52,086 bases of DNA from the NCBI GenBank assembly GCA_039812485.1, contig JBDIAP010000010.1, forward strand, positions 1-52,086, read 5' to 3'. The position numbers and the translations under genes were made by a program. Below, piece after piece: positions 24,743-37,241 of this stretch. Origin of the DNA: Kineosphaera sp039812485. Its GTDB lineage: Bacteria; Actinomycetota; Actinomycetes; Actinomycetales; Dermatophilaceae. The notes beneath the pieces are model-generated. The model was not told where the DNA came from. It saw nothing but the letters and a program-made list of their open reading frames with translations, and did no database searches. The stretch's first letter is position 1, and the number at the start of each line of letters is the position of its first letter.

Positions 24743-24840
24743 GTCTGCGCCTTCCCCAAGATCGTCGTAGAGATGCCGATCGAGCGGGCTCGTCACGCCG
24801 GCCGGCACGCTCCCGACCGCGTCACGGCAGCACCACCGCG

Positions 24841-25254
24841 TCACGGCAGCACCAGGCGTCCGATCGGGCCGGGGTTGTGGGCCACCTCCCAGCGAAACCC
24901 GGCGGGGTCGCCGAAGTAGCCGGAGTAGCCGCCCCAGCCGCGCTGCTGCGCCGCGGCGACCGGGTAGGCACCCGCGCGCCGCGCCTGCTCGAGCACGTCG
25001 TCGACCTCTGCCGCGGTCGCGCAGTTGTGCGCCAGCGTCACCGGGACGAGCCCGGGGCCACGTCGAATCGAGCCCACTTCCGCCTCGAACTCGCGCTCGT
25101 CCCACAGCGAGAGCACCAGCTGCGGCCCGGCCTGCAGCATGAGCACCCCGTCGACGTCGAGCGCGGGATGCCACCCCAGGCCGTCGACATAGAAGCGCCG
25201 CACGGCGAGCAGGTCGGGCACGGCGAGGGTGACGAAACTGATGCGTTGGTCCAT
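24841..25254 (-). CDS. VOC family protein (glyoxalase/bleomycin-resistance fold)
   Basis: 137 residues from ATG 25254. Starts ISFVTLAVPDLLAVRRFYVD GLGW-like, contains LMLQAGPQLVLSLWD, and ends GYFGDPAGFRWEVAHNP, the usual end of a VOC module where a metal-binding Glu sits. One protein supplies two beta-alpha-beta-beta-beta motifs. Ligand or reaction unknown; many act on or bind small toxic electrophiles or antibiotics. Confidence 0.85.
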   Translation of the reverse strand: MDQRISFVTLAVPDLLAVRRFYVDGLGWHPALDVDGVLMLQAGPQLVLSLWDEREFEAEVGSIRRGPGLVPVTLAHNCATAAEVDDVLEQARRAGAYPVAAAQQRGWGGYSGYFGDPAGFRWEVAHNPGPIGRLVLP

Positions 25255-25457
25255 GGCGCACACCCTGGCAGCGACCACCGACAACCTTCGCCCGCCGCCG
25301 GCCGGGCACTGGCCCTGCGAGCCTTGTCGGTGCTCCCACGTAGCCTGGAGGCATCGCTGACATCAGCGTCGTGACCAGCGATTGGGCCCGGTCACCGGGC
25401 AGCGACCGAGGGCGCGGCCGAGCCGCGACACCGGGCCAGGCGAGCGGAGGTGGTGGC

Positions 25458-28789
<3,332 letters not shown>

Positions 28790-28793
<4 letters not shown>

Positions 28794-29689
28794 GCGCGCC
28801 CATGCCACCGGCGCCGACCGACCCGGCACGCCACGCCACCACGGCAGCCGGCGAGGCAACGGCGCCCCCGCACCCCGACGTCCACCGACCGCTGTCGTGG
28901 CGCGCCGAAACCCGTCGCCAGCTCGGGCGGCGCCGCACGCTCTGGTCGTTCGGGCTGCTGCTGGCCCTGCCGCTCGTGCTCGTCGGCGCGTTCTCGCTCG
29001 GCGACGGCACGACCGGCGGCGGGCGCTATGTCGACCTGGCCCAGGGCGGATCGGCGAACTTCGCGGTCTTCACCCTCTTCGCCGCGAGCGACTTCCTGCT
29101 CGTCATCCTCGCCGCCCTCTTCGCCGGCGACGCCGTGCCCGCCGAGGCCACGTGGTCGTCGCTGCGCTACCTGCTCATCGCCCCCGTGACCCGCGCGCGG
29201 CTGCTGACGAGCAAGCTCGTCGTCGCCGTCGGGTCGACGACCTTGGCCACGGTGGCGCTGCCGCTGTGGTCGCTGGTCGTCGGCGGGATCGCCTACGGGT
29301 GGGCCGACTACACGAGCCCCGGCGGCACCGGCCTGACCTGGCTCGAGTTCGCGCCGCGGTTCGCCCTGGCCGTGGCCGTCGTCGCGGTGACGCTGCTGCA
29401 GGTCGTCGGCATCGCGCTGCTCATCGGCACCGTCAACGACGCCCCCCTCGGCGCCGTCGGCGGCGCGGTGCTCGTGACGATCGTCGCCTCGATCCTCGAC
29501 ACCATCGAAGAGCTCGGCGACCTGCGCCACGCGCTGCCGATGCACTATTCGCGCGCCTGGATCCGGGCGTTGTCGCCCGACATCGCCTGGACCGACATCA
29601 CCCGTGGCCTGCTGTGGTCGCTGCTCTATTTCGTCGCCACGGTCGCGGTCGCCTACTGGGTCTTCCGGCGCAAGGACGTGCTCAGCTGA
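28790..29689 (+). CDS. ABC-2 type transporter permease
   Basis: 299 residues. After a Pro-rich 45-residue start come six hydrophobic helices (LWSFGLLLALPLVLVGAF, FTLFAASDFLLVILAALFAG, VGSTTLATVALPLWSLVVGG, LAVAVVAVTLLQVVGIALLI, and two more). The segment AEATWSSLRYLLIAPVTRAR fits the ABC-2 coupling region. The start overlaps the stop of the ATPase fusion (ATGA), so this is its membrane partner. Export rather than import is expected for this class; the exported substrate is unknown. Confidence 0.87.
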
Positions 29690-29784
29690 CGCGGCGGCCG
29701 GGCACGCGCCCCAGGGCAACACCCCGACGCGGCACCCCGCGTCGATAAGGTCCCCTTCGGGGCTCGTCACCAGATCGGAGAGGT

Positions 29785-31398
29785 ATGTCGACCGCGGCCG
29801 TCGTCCTGACCGTCACCTTCGTGCTCGGATATGCCGCCAGGCTCCTGCGGCTCCCACCGCTCATCGGCTTCCTCGCCGCCGGCTTCGTGCTCAATGCGTT
29901 CGGCTACGTGCAGGTGCCGCTCGTCGACACGATCGCCGACCTGGGCGTCACGCTGCTGCTCTTCGGCATCGGCTTGAAGCTCGACGTCCGCAGCCTGCTG
30001 CGGCCCGAGGTGTGGCTCACGGCCACGGTGCACCTCGTCGTCAGCGTCGCCGTCGGCGCCGGCTTCCTCGCCCTCCTGGCCACCACCGGCCTCGGCCTGC
30101 TCGCCGGGGTGAGCTGGGGCACGCTCGCGCTCCTGGGGTTCGCGCTCGCCTTCTCCAGCACCGTCTTCGTCGTCAAGCTGCTCGAAGAGCGCGGCCAGTC
30201 GCACGCCTTCTACGGGCGCGTGGCCATCGGCATCCTCATCATCCAGGACATCGCCGCGGTCGTCTTCCTCACCGCCACCAACGGCGAGCTGCCCAGCCCG
30301 TGGGCCTTCGCGCTGGTGCTGCTGTGGCCGGCCTCGCGCGTGTTCCGGCTCCTGTGGCAGCGCGTCGGGCACGGCGAACTGCAATCGCTCTTCGGCATCG
30401 TCATGGCGCTCGTGCCGGGCTACGCGCTCTTCAGCGCCGTCGGACTCAAGGGCGACCTCGGCGCCCTCGTCATCGGCATACTGCTGGCCTCGCACCCGGC
30501 CGCCTCCGAGCTGTCACGCTCGCTGTTCCACCTCAAGGAGCTGCTGCTCGTCGGGTTCTTCGTCTCGATCGGCATCGCCGGCGGCCTGCCGGCCTGGGAG
30601 CACGTCGCGCTCGCCGCACTCCTGTTGCTGCTGCTGCCACTCAAGGGGGCTCTCTATGCGGTCCTGCTATGGACGCAGCGGCTGCGCCACCGCACCTCGC
30701 TGCTCACCGCGTTCGCGCTCATGCAGTTCTCCGAGTTCGGGCTCATCGTCGTGGCGGTGGGCGCCTCGGTGGGGCTCGTCGACGAGGACTGGCTGCTCGT
30801 GTTGTCGCTCGCGGTGTCGTTGAGCTTCGTCGTGTCGGCCGTCGTCAACCGCTTCGGGCTGCGGCTCATCGAGCGCTGGGCAGCGAACGCCCACCCGCAG
30901 GACCCGGCCCGCCTGCACCGCGAGGACCAGCCCGCCGACGCCCGCGACGCCGAGGTGCTCGTCATCGGCATGGGCCGGGTCGGCCGCTCCGCCTACGACC
31001 GGCTCGAGACCGGCTACGGCATGCGGGTCGTCGGGGTCGACAACGACGGCGCCCGAGTCGAGCGGCTCGCCCGGCAGGGCCTCGCCGTCGTCGAAGGTGA
31101 CGCCAGCGACAGTGAGTTCTGGCGCCGGCTGGCCCGGCGTGACCAGGTGCGCTTCGCGATCCTCGCCATGCCCCGCCACGGCGCCAACATCTCGGCCGTG
31201 CAGGCGCTGCGCGAGAACGGCTTCACGGGCACGATCGCCGCCGTCGCCCGCTACGAGGACGAGGTCGAGCAGGCCAAGCGCGACGGCGCGGACGCCGCGT
31301 TCAACGTCTACACCGGCGCGGGGCTCGAGCTCGCCGACCAGGTCATGCGCATCGACGCCGGCGAACCGCCGACGCGGCCGATGCCGACGATCGGCTGA
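29785..31398 (+). CDS. Kef-type cation:proton antiporter with TrkA-N domain
   Basis: 537 residues. Residues 1-370 hold about eleven to twelve helices of the CPA2 family (LPPLIGFLAAGFVLNAFGYV, LLLFGIGLKLDVRSLLRPEV, LAFSSTVFVVKLLEERGQS). From about 390 a Rossmann TrkA-N domain follows (VLVIGMGRVGRSAYD, GVDNDGARVERLARQG, VVEGDASDSEFWRR), which binds NAD(H) and gates the channel-like part. KefB/KefC-type proteins export K+ in exchange for H+. No TrkA-C domain follows. GGAGAGG lies a few bases before ATG 29785. It converges on the EamA gene. Confidence 0.9.
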   Translation: MSTAAVVLTVTFVLGYAARLLRLPPLIGFLAAGFVLNAFGYVQVPLVDTIADLGVTLLLFGIGLKLDVRSLLRPEVWLTATVHLVVSVAVGAGFLALLATTGLGLLAGVSWGTLALLGFALAFSSTVFVVKLLEERGQSHAFYGRVAIGILIIQDIAAVVFLTATNGELPSPWAFALVLLWPASRVFRLLWQRVGHGELQSLFGIVMALVPGYALFSAVGLKGDLGALVIGILLASHPAASELSRSLFHLKELLLVGFFVSIGIAGGLPAWEHVALAALLLLLLPLKGALYAVLLWTQRLRHRTSLLTAFALMQFSEFGLIVVAVGASVGLVDEDWLLVLSLAVSLSFVVSAVVNRFGLRLIERWAANAHPQDPARLHREDQPADARDAEVLVIGMGRVGRSAYDRLETGYGMRVVGVDNDGARVERLARQGLAVVEGDASDSEFWRRLARRDQVRFAILAMPRHGANISAVQALRENGFTGTIAAVARYEDEVEQAKRDGADAAFNVYTGAGLELADQVMRIDAGEPPTRPMPTIG

Positions 31399-31419
31399 GG
31401 CGATCGCACGACCGCTGAC

Positions 31420-32322
31420 TCACCCGGCCTGCGCGCGCTGCGTCACGACGATGCAGCCGAGCACGACCGCCGCGGTGAGCGGCACGCTCGCGGGAAGCCG
31501 CTCGCCGAGCAGGAGCACCGCCCACCCGAGGGTGAGCAGCGGCTGGGCGAGTTGCAGCTGGCTCGCGCGGGTGACCCCGATGAGCCCCATGCCGCGATAC
31601 CAGAGGACGAACCCGCCGAGCTGCGAGACGGCCGCGAGCCACACCATGCCCCACAGCGCCGTCGGGGTGAGCGCCAGGGGCTCGCGGGGCACGGCCCACA
31701 CGGTCAGGGCCATGCTCACCGGGGCCGCGAGCACCACGGCCCAGGCGATGACCCGCCAGCCGGGCAGGTGCGCGGCGAGCCGCCCGCCCTCGGCATAGCC
31801 CGCGGCGCACGCGAGCAGCGCCCCCACGAGATAGAGGTCGGCGACGCCCGGGCGGCCGTGGCTCTGGGCCAGGGTGAAACCGAGCACGGCCGCCGCCCCG
31901 ACGCCGGCCGCGGCCCAGAAGGCCGGCGAGGGACGGCGCCCCGTGCGCAGCGCGGAGATCGTCGCCGTGGCCATGGGCAGCGCGCCGATGACGACGGCGG
32001 AGTGCGCGGTCGAGGAGGTCTGCAGCGCCGAGGTCGTCAGCAGCGGAAACCCGAGCACGCAGCCGAGTGCGACGACGGCGAGGGCCGGCCAGTCCGCGCG
32101 GCTCGGCAGCGGGGCCCTCGCAGCGACGAGCGCCGACCCGGCGATGCCCGCGGCGAGCGTCCCGCGCACCCCGGTGGCGGTCCACGGGCCGAATCCGTCG
32201 AGGGCCGCGACCGTGGCGGGAAACGTGAACGAGAACGCGAGGACTCCGAGGCCCGCGAGCAGCGGGCCATTCGGCAGTGGCGCTACACGTCGACGCCCAG
32301 TAGCGCTATCTTGTGCTGTCAT
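31420..32322 (-). CDS. EamA (DMT) family transporter
   Basis: 300 residues with ten hydrophobic helices in two EamA repeats (residues about 20-140 and 155-295). Typical pieces are GPLLAGLGVLAFSFTFPATV, FPLLTTSALQTSSTAHSAVV and TRASQLQLAQPLLTLGWAVL. Members mostly export amino acids or other small metabolites. ATG 32322 lies 5 nt after TACTGT, so the message is probably leaderless. Only 18 bp separate it from the divergent MocR regulator gene, which very likely controls it. Confidence 0.88.
   Translation of the reverse strand: MTAQDSATGRRRVAPLPNGPLLAGLGVLAFSFTFPATVAALDGFGPWTATGVRGTLAAGIAGSALVAARAPLPSRADWPALAVVALGCVLGFPLLTTSALQTSSTAHSAVVIGALPMATATISALRTGRRPSPAFWAAAGVGAAAVLGFTLAQSHGRPGVADLYLVGALLACAAGYAEGGRLAAHLPGWRVIAWAVVLAAPVSMALTVWAVPREPLALTPTALWGMVWLAAVSQLGGFVLWYRGMGLIGVTRASQLQLAQPLLTLGWAVLLLGERLPASVPLTAAVVLGCIVVTQRAQAG
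32276..32308. promoter_or_regulatory. Direct repeats, candidate MocR operator
   Basis: AGTGGCGCTA (32276-32285) and AGTAGCGCTA (32299-32308) differ at one base and start 23 bp apart, about two helical turns. Related words AGTAGCAG (32330) and GGTAGCGCG (32347) continue the series across the divergent start codons. MocR/GabR regulators usually bind direct repeats near their own promoter, which fits. Confidence 0.45.
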
Positions 32323-32327
32323 GAACG

Positions 32328-32333
32328 ACAGTA
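32328..32333 (-). promoter_or_regulatory. -10 element for leaderless eamA mRNA
   Basis: On the minus strand TACTGT is followed by CGTTC and then the ATG at 32322. No Shine-Dalgarno sequence is present, so initiation on the first codon is likely. Confidence 0.5.
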
Positions 32334-32340
32334 GCAGTCG

Positions 32341-33774
32341 ATGACCGGTAGCGCGGACGCGCTCGCGGCGACCCTGGCGGCCGAGATCGAGCCGCTGCCC
32401 CCCGGTAGGAGGATCGCGACCCACCGCGAGCTGGTGCGCCGCCACGGCGTCAGCGCGACGACCGTCGCTCACGCCCTCGCGCTGCTCACCCGGCGGGGAC
32501 TCATCGAGTCACGCCCAGGGTCAGGCAGTTTCCGCTCCGCGGGCGGCCGCAGCCCCGGCCCCGGGCCTGGCGACACGTCGTGGCAGGAGGCCGCGCTCGC
32601 CCTCACCGGCCACCTCGAGGACCCGACGCACCCGACCCGCAGCTTCACGGCCCCCGGTCTCCTCGGCGCGCTCACCCGGCCCGGCCCGGACGTCATCGAC
32701 CTCAACGGCGGCTACCTGCACCCCGACCTCCAACCGCTATCGGCCCTGACCGCCGCACTGGGGCGGGCGAGCCGGCTGCCCCAGGCGTGGGACCGGCCGC
32801 CCGCGGCGGGCATACCCGAGCTGCGTGACTGGTTCGCCGCCGAGATCGGCGGCGGGCTCGGCCGGCACGACATCCTCGTCTGCGGCGGCGGGCAGAGCGC
32901 GCTCGCGACGGTGCTGCGGGCGCTCGGACAGCCCGGTGACCACGTGCTCGTCGAGTCGCCGACCTACCCCGGCACGACTGCGGCGGCGCACGCCGCCGGG
33001 CTGCGCGCCGTGCCCGTGCCGCTGGACGCCGAGGGCATCAACCCCGACCACCTCGACGAGGCGCTCACCCGCACCCGCGCCCGGATCGTCGTCGTGCAGC
33101 CCTTCGCGCAGAACCCCACAGGGGCGAGTCTCTCCTCTAGCCGGAGCGCGGCGATCCACGAGCTCGCCCGCCGCCACGGGGCGTTCGTCGTCGAGGACGA
33201 CTTCGCCCGGCGCATGCTGCACGCCGACGCCGGCCCGCCGCCCGAGCCGATGATCGCGGCCGACCCGCACGGCGTCGTCGTGCACATCCGCTCACTGACC
33301 AAGGTCAACTCCCCCAACCTGCGGGTCGGCGCCATCGCCGCCCGCGGCCCCGTCATGGCCCGGCTACGCGCCGCGCACGCCGTCGACACCTTCTTCGTCG
33401 CCTCCCCGCTGCAACACACCGCCCTCGAGCTCGTCTCCTCGCCCCGGTGGACGCGTGGCCTGGCCAGGCTCGCCACCGCCCTGCAGGAGCGGCGCGGCCA
33501 CGCCGTCGGAGCCGTCATCGGCGCGCTCGGCCCGCAGTCGCTGCCGGTCGTGACGCGCGGTGGCTATCACCTGTGGGTCGTGCTGCCCGGGCACCTCGAC
33601 GCCCGCGAGGTCGCCTCCGCGGCGCTGGCGCGCGGGGTGTCGGTGACGCCCGGCGACCACTACTACCCCGGGGACAGCCCGCCGCCGCGCCTGCGACTCA
33701 GCTACGTGGCGGTGCCGTCGAGCGCCGACCTCGTCGAGGGCGTCGCGCGCCTCGCCGCCGCCCTCCCCGCGTAG
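32341..33774 (+). CDS. MocR-type PLP-dependent transcriptional regulator
   Basis: 477 residues. Residues 1-65 are a GntR winged helix (GRRIATHRELVRRHGVSATT, LLTRRGLIESRPGSGSF). Residues 110-475 are a fold type I aminotransferase-like domain: CGGGQSALATVLRALGQPGD, QPFAQNPTGASLSSSR, VVEDDFARRML and IRSLTKVNSPNLRVG, where the Lys would bind PLP. MocR proteins sense amino acids or PLP and usually control a neighbouring transporter or enzyme; the divergent EamA gene 18 bp away is the obvious target. Two strong hairpins follow. Confidence 0.9.
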   Translation: MTGSADALAATLAAEIEPLPPGRRIATHRELVRRHGVSATTVAHALALLTRRGLIESRPGSGSFRSAGGRSPGPGPGDTSWQEAALALTGHLEDPTHPTRSFTAPGLLGALTRPGPDVIDLNGGYLHPDLQPLSALTAALGRASRLPQAWDRPPAAGIPELRDWFAAEIGGGLGRHDILVCGGGQSALATVLRALGQPGDHVLVESPTYPGTTAAAHAAGLRAVPVPLDAEGINPDHLDEALTRTRARIVVVQPFAQNPTGASLSSSRSAAIHELARRHGAFVVEDDFARRMLHADAGPPPEPMIAADPHGVVVHIRSLTKVNSPNLRVGAIAARGPVMARLRAAHAVDTFFVASPLQHTALELVSSPRWTRGLARLATALQERRGHAVGAVIGALGPQSLPVVTRGGYHLWVVLPGHLDAREVASAALARGVSVTPGDHYYPGDSPPPRLRLSYVAVPSSADLVEGVARLAAALPA

Positions 33775-33780
33775 GACCCG

Positions 33781-33800
33781 CGCCTCCCATCGAGGAGGCG
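33781..33800 (+). terminator. Terminator hairpin 1 after the mocR gene
   Basis: CGCCTCC (33781-33787) and GGAGGCG (33794-33800), loop CATCGA, 7 bp past the mocR stop. Confidence 0.65.
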
Positions 33801-33811
33801 TCGGTCCCGGC

Positions 33812-33842
33812 GGCCCGCGGCGGCCGCTTCCGGCCGCGGGCC
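33812..33842 (+). terminator. Terminator hairpin 2 after the mocR gene
   Basis: GGCCCGCGGC (33812-33821) and GCCGCGGGCC (33833-33842) are perfect 10-bp arms with an 11-nt loop. It gives a double terminator together with the hairpin at 33781. The rest of this 326-bp gap (33843-34100) has no gene. Confidence 0.7.
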
Positions 33843-33970
33843 CCCGCTGGTTCCCGGGGACATCTCGCCTACTGGACTGTCCCGACCGCCGACGCCCCGC
33901 CCCAGTCTGCTTGTCGCACAAGGCACTCCACGACGTTGCCGACAAGCCCGCTGCTCCCGTCACACCGGAG

Positions 33971-34001
33971 TTGGACGCTCGCCCGACTCACCGCCTAGCT
34001 T
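33971..34001 (+). promoter_or_regulatory. Candidate promoter of the secreted glycosidase gene
   Basis: TTGGAC (33971-33976) and TAGCTT (33996-34001) are separated by 19 bp, slightly long. Transcription would begin about 90 nt before the ATG at 34101. Confidence 0.4.
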
Positions 34002-34100
34002 GGGGCCACGCCGCGCGCATCCGGGGGGAGTGCACCGACACGGGGGTCGGGACTGCTCTGTTCGACGCCGCGCAAACCCCTCCGCGTGAAAGGCCCGACG

Positions 34101-35273
34101 ATGCCGACCTCCCACCGCCGTCCCCGACCGGCCGCCGCGACGGCCGCCGTCACCGCGCTCGTGGGCATCGCCGCCTCGATGACGAGCGCGGCGCCGGCCG
34201 CGGCAGGCCCGCTCGACGCGACGGCCGCCGGCCCCGCCGCGATCGCCGGGGCCACCACCAGCGCCACCTCACCGCCGGCTCGCACGGCGACCCGCGCGAC
34301 GTCGACGACCACCGCACTGACGACCAAGGCCGCGCCGGGCGCAAGCGCCAAGCGCTACCTCGGCACGTCGCCTTCGCGGCTGGCCTGGTTTTCGGGCGCC
34401 TGGGTCGGTGGCGACATGAGCGCCGCCCGCGCCAACCGCTGGGGCCCGTGGCGCGGCACCCCGAGCGACACGACGATGACGTTCCCCGAATACGCGACAT
34501 GGGAGACGCTGACGAAGCACTCGGCCTGGCACATCGACACCTTCAAGGGCTTCAAGGGCCGGCTCGTCTACGGGCTGCCGATGCTGCCGAGGAACGCCAA
34601 GCCCGCCCAGCTCAAGGACGTCGCGGCCGGCAAGCACGACGCGGTCTACCGCGGGATCGCCCGCGATTTGCGCACCCGAGGCCGCGGCAACGCGATCGTC
34701 AAGATCGGCTGGGAGGCCAACGGCGACTGGATGTCGTTCAGCGCCACCGCGGCGACCGCGCCGACCTTCCGCGCCGCCTGGCGGCGGATCGCCCAGGTCA
34801 TGGCCAAGGAGTCCCCGGGCCTCGTCCTCAGCTTCGAGGTCAACTGCGGCACCGCGCTGCGCGGGCAGACCAACCGACTCGACAGCCTCACCCGCCTCTA
34901 CCCGGGCAACGACGTCGTCGACCTCGTCGGCTGCTCCACCTACGACTGGTGGATCACCGGCGCGACGACCGAGGCCAGGTGGAAGACCGCGATCCGGCCC
35001 GCCCGCGGACCGGGCATCGCCGACGTCGCGGCGTTCGCGCGCGCCAAGCGCAAGGGCCTGTCGATCTCGGAGTGGGGCCTGGCCGCCAAGAGCCGCAGCG
35101 GCAACGGCGACAACCCCTTCTACATCCGCAAGATGAAGCAGTTCTTCGACGCCAACGCCGATATCCTCGTGCTCGAGCAATACTTCAATGAGCCTGGCGG
35201 CATGGGCAATTCGCTGTGGCCCGAGGCGCCGCAGAACCCGAAGGCCGCCGCCGTCTACCGCCAGCTCTGGTAG
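34101..35273 (+). CDS. Secreted glycoside hydrolase, GH26-like TIM barrel
   Basis: 390 residues from ATG 34101, with AAAGG about 8 nt upstream. A signal peptide (ATAAVTALVGIAASMTSAAP, cleavage after AAA-like residues) and a Ser/Thr/Ala-rich linker to about residue 80 precede the catalytic part. IVKIGWEANGDWMS carries a Glu in the position of the GH26 acid/base (compare E-x-N-G in mannanases), and LSISEWGLA carries a Glu in the nucleophile position. Conserved aromatic-rich strands (LVGCSTYDWW, LVLEQYFNEP) fit a carbohydrate cleft. Mannan or another beta-glycan is possible; the substrate is not proven. Located immediately before a peptide importer operon. Confidence 0.68.
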   Translation: MPTSHRRPRPAAATAAVTALVGIAASMTSAAPAAAGPLDATAAGPAAIAGATTSATSPPARTATRATSTTTALTTKAAPGASAKRYLGTSPSRLAWFSGAWVGGDMSAARANRWGPWRGTPSDTTMTFPEYATWETLTKHSAWHIDTFKGFKGRLVYGLPMLPRNAKPAQLKDVAAGKHDAVYRGIARDLRTRGRGNAIVKIGWEANGDWMSFSATAATAPTFRAAWRRIAQVMAKESPGLVLSFEVNCGTALRGQTNRLDSLTRLYPGNDVVDLVGCSTYDWWITGATTEARWKTAIRPARGPGIADVAAFARAKRKGLSISEWGLAAKSRSGNGDNPFYIRKMKQFFDANADILVLEQYFNEPGGMGNSLWPEAPQNPKAAAVYRQLW

Positions 35274-35417
35274 CCGGTCCGCCCCGGCACCCCCACTCGC
35301 TCCCACCGGCCGCGGAGTGCCTGCGCACGTCAGCGCAGATCACGAGGCCATGGGAGATCGGTCTCACTCGTGCAACGAAAACAGCTCAGCAGTCCACTCT
35401 TGGCGGTGCTGTGACAT

Positions 35418-35471
35418 AGGTTCCCCACAACCTGGGAGGCGCCGCGACCCGCGGTCGCCCCGGGCGACCGC
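35418..35471 (+). promoter_or_regulatory. Promoter/leader region of the peptide importer operon
   Basis: TAGGTT at 35417 is a plausible -10 hexamer. AGGTT (35418-35422) and AACCT (35429-35433) form an inverted repeat overlapping it, a candidate operator. GCGGTCGCCC (35451-35460) and GGGCGACCGC (35462-35471) form a 10-bp hairpin 36 nt before the first start codon; it could terminate the upstream gene or shape the leader. Confidence 0.4.
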
Positions 35472-35507
35472 GCGGGAGCCCCCGCGCGTCGAGGCGAGGG
35501 AGAGACG

Positions 35508-37166
35508 ATGGCGATGAGACGGCGACCCCGGTCGTCATGATGGCCGCACTGGCACTCACACTCGGAGCTTGCGCGCAATCGGGCCGCGACGGCGGGTCGG
35601 GGAGCGCGACGGGAGGATCCGGCGACACCAAGGACACGTTCACCTTCGGCGCGGCCGGCGCCCCCGAGGTGTTCGATCCCTTCTACGCCACGGACGGCGA
35701 GACGTTCCGCGTCACGCGGCAGATCTTCGACGGGCTCGTGAGCATCAAGCCGGGCACGGCCGACATCGCACCGGGCCTGGCGGAGAAGCGAGTCCTCCCC
35801 CGACGGCAAGCAGTGGACGTTCAGCCTGCGCCAGGGCGTGACGTTCAGCGACGGCGAGGCATTCAATGCCGACGCGGTGTGCAAGAACTTCGAGCGCATG
35901 TTCGACCAGAACGCGGCGGCGCAGAGCGGCCCCGCCGAATACTGGGGCTACACGATGCAAGCCTTCAAGGACAAGGCCGCCGACTCGCTCTACAAGGGCT
36001 GCACGGCCAAGGACGCCAACACCGCGGTCCTGACGATCAACAAGGCGACCTCGAAGTTCCCGGCGATGCTCTCGCTGTCGTCATTCTCGATGCAGAGCCC
36101 CAAGGCGATGACCGCGGGCAACGCCAACGACGTCAAGGCTCAGGGCGAGGGCTTTGTCTATCCCTCCTACTCGATGAACCCGGTCGGCACAGGCGCCTAC
36201 AAGCTCGAAAAGTACGACCAGGCCAACAAGACCGTCTCGCTGGTGGCCAACGAGAGCTATTGGGGCGAAAAGCCGAAGACGAGCCGCATCATCTTCAAGA
36301 TCATCCCCGACGAGTCGACCCGCCGGCAGGAGCTGCAGGCCGGGTCGATCGACGGCTACGACCTGCCCAACCCGGTCGACTGGAAGGGCTTGGAGGACGA
36401 GGGCAACAAGGTCGAGGTGCGGCCGGCGTTCAACATCCTCTACCTCGGACTCAACCCCGAGAAGAACCCCAAGCTCAAGGACGTCAAGATCCGCAAGGCG
36501 CTCTACCAGGCCATCAACCGCGAGCAGCTCGTGCAGAGCCAGCTGCCCGAGGGCGCGTCGGTCGCGACGCAGATGATGCCCGACACGGTGGCGGGATACA
36601 ACAAGTCGCTGCAGCCGGTCGCCTACGACACTGCGGCCGCCAAGCAGGTCCTCGACGGGCTGACCCTGACGTTCGCCTATCCCTCCGAGGTGACCCGCCC
36701 CTACATGCCCAACCCGCAGAAGATCCATGAGGCCATCCGCCGCGACTTCGAGGCGGCCGGGGTCAAGGTCAACGTCGTCACCAAACCGTGGAACGGCGGT
36801 TATCTCGACGGTGTCGACGCGGGGGCCTACGATGCCTTCCTGCTCGGGTGGACCGGCGATTACAACTCGGCGGACAACTTCATTGGCAGGTTCTTCGGCA
36901 ATCTGCAGACCAACGACTTCCACACCAAGGCCACCGATTATGGAGCCACGCTGGCCAAGGAGTTGTCCGACGCCGACGGCACGGTCGACGAGGCGCAGCG
37001 CACGAAGAAATACGAGGAGATCAACAAGAAGATCGTCGAGCAATACCTCCCCGCCCTTCCGCTCACCCACTCCCCGCCCGCGCTCGTCACGAGCAGCAAG
37101 GTCGAAGGCATGGTCGTCAGCCCGCTGACGGCCGAGGAGTTCAACACCGTCCAGGTCAAGAAGTGA
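35508..37166 (+). CDS. ABC transporter substrate-binding lipoprotein, family 5 (apparent double frameshift)
   Basis: The protein should bind oligopeptides or similar solutes outside the membrane. The natural start is ATG 35508, preceded by GGGAGAG, reading MAMRRRPRSS then TGA at 35538. The hydrophobic signal and lipobox (LALTLGAC) and about 80 residues (TFTFGAAGAPEVFDPFYATD, RQIFDGLVSIKPGTADIAPG) lie in the -1 frame from about 35531. At about 35789 the reading returns to the first frame (SSPDGKQWTFSLRQGVTFSD), open to TAG-less stop TGA 37166. A base is missing near 35530, and one is extra or two are missing near 35789. Later parts are intact (LYLGLNPEKNPKLKDVKIRK, AYDAFLLGWTGDYNSADNFI). Either a sequence error or a recent inactivation; the downstream operon looks functional. 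Confidence 0.8.
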
Positions 37167-37199
37167 CCCTGGGGCTCTGAGGCTCCGCAGCGCAGCGTC

Positions 37200-37241
37200 G
37201 CGGTGGTCGCCGCGACCCACTCCGGCCGCGGCGACCACCGC
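37200..37241 (+). terminator. Intra-operon hairpin between binding protein and permease genes
   Basis: GCGGTGGTCGCCGCG (37200-37214) and CGCGGCGACCACCGC (37227-37241) are perfect 15-bp arms with a 12-nt loop. Hairpins at this place commonly reduce readthrough or protect the upstream mRNA so the binding protein is made in excess over the permease. Confidence 0.7.

Noticed and set aside
25371..25457. GTG 25371 as the start of the hydrolase-ABC fusion
   Set aside because: ATG 25458 has a strong ribosome-binding site at correct spacing and directly precedes the basic-hydrophobic signal anchor; the upstream 29 residues are Gly/Arg-rich without features.
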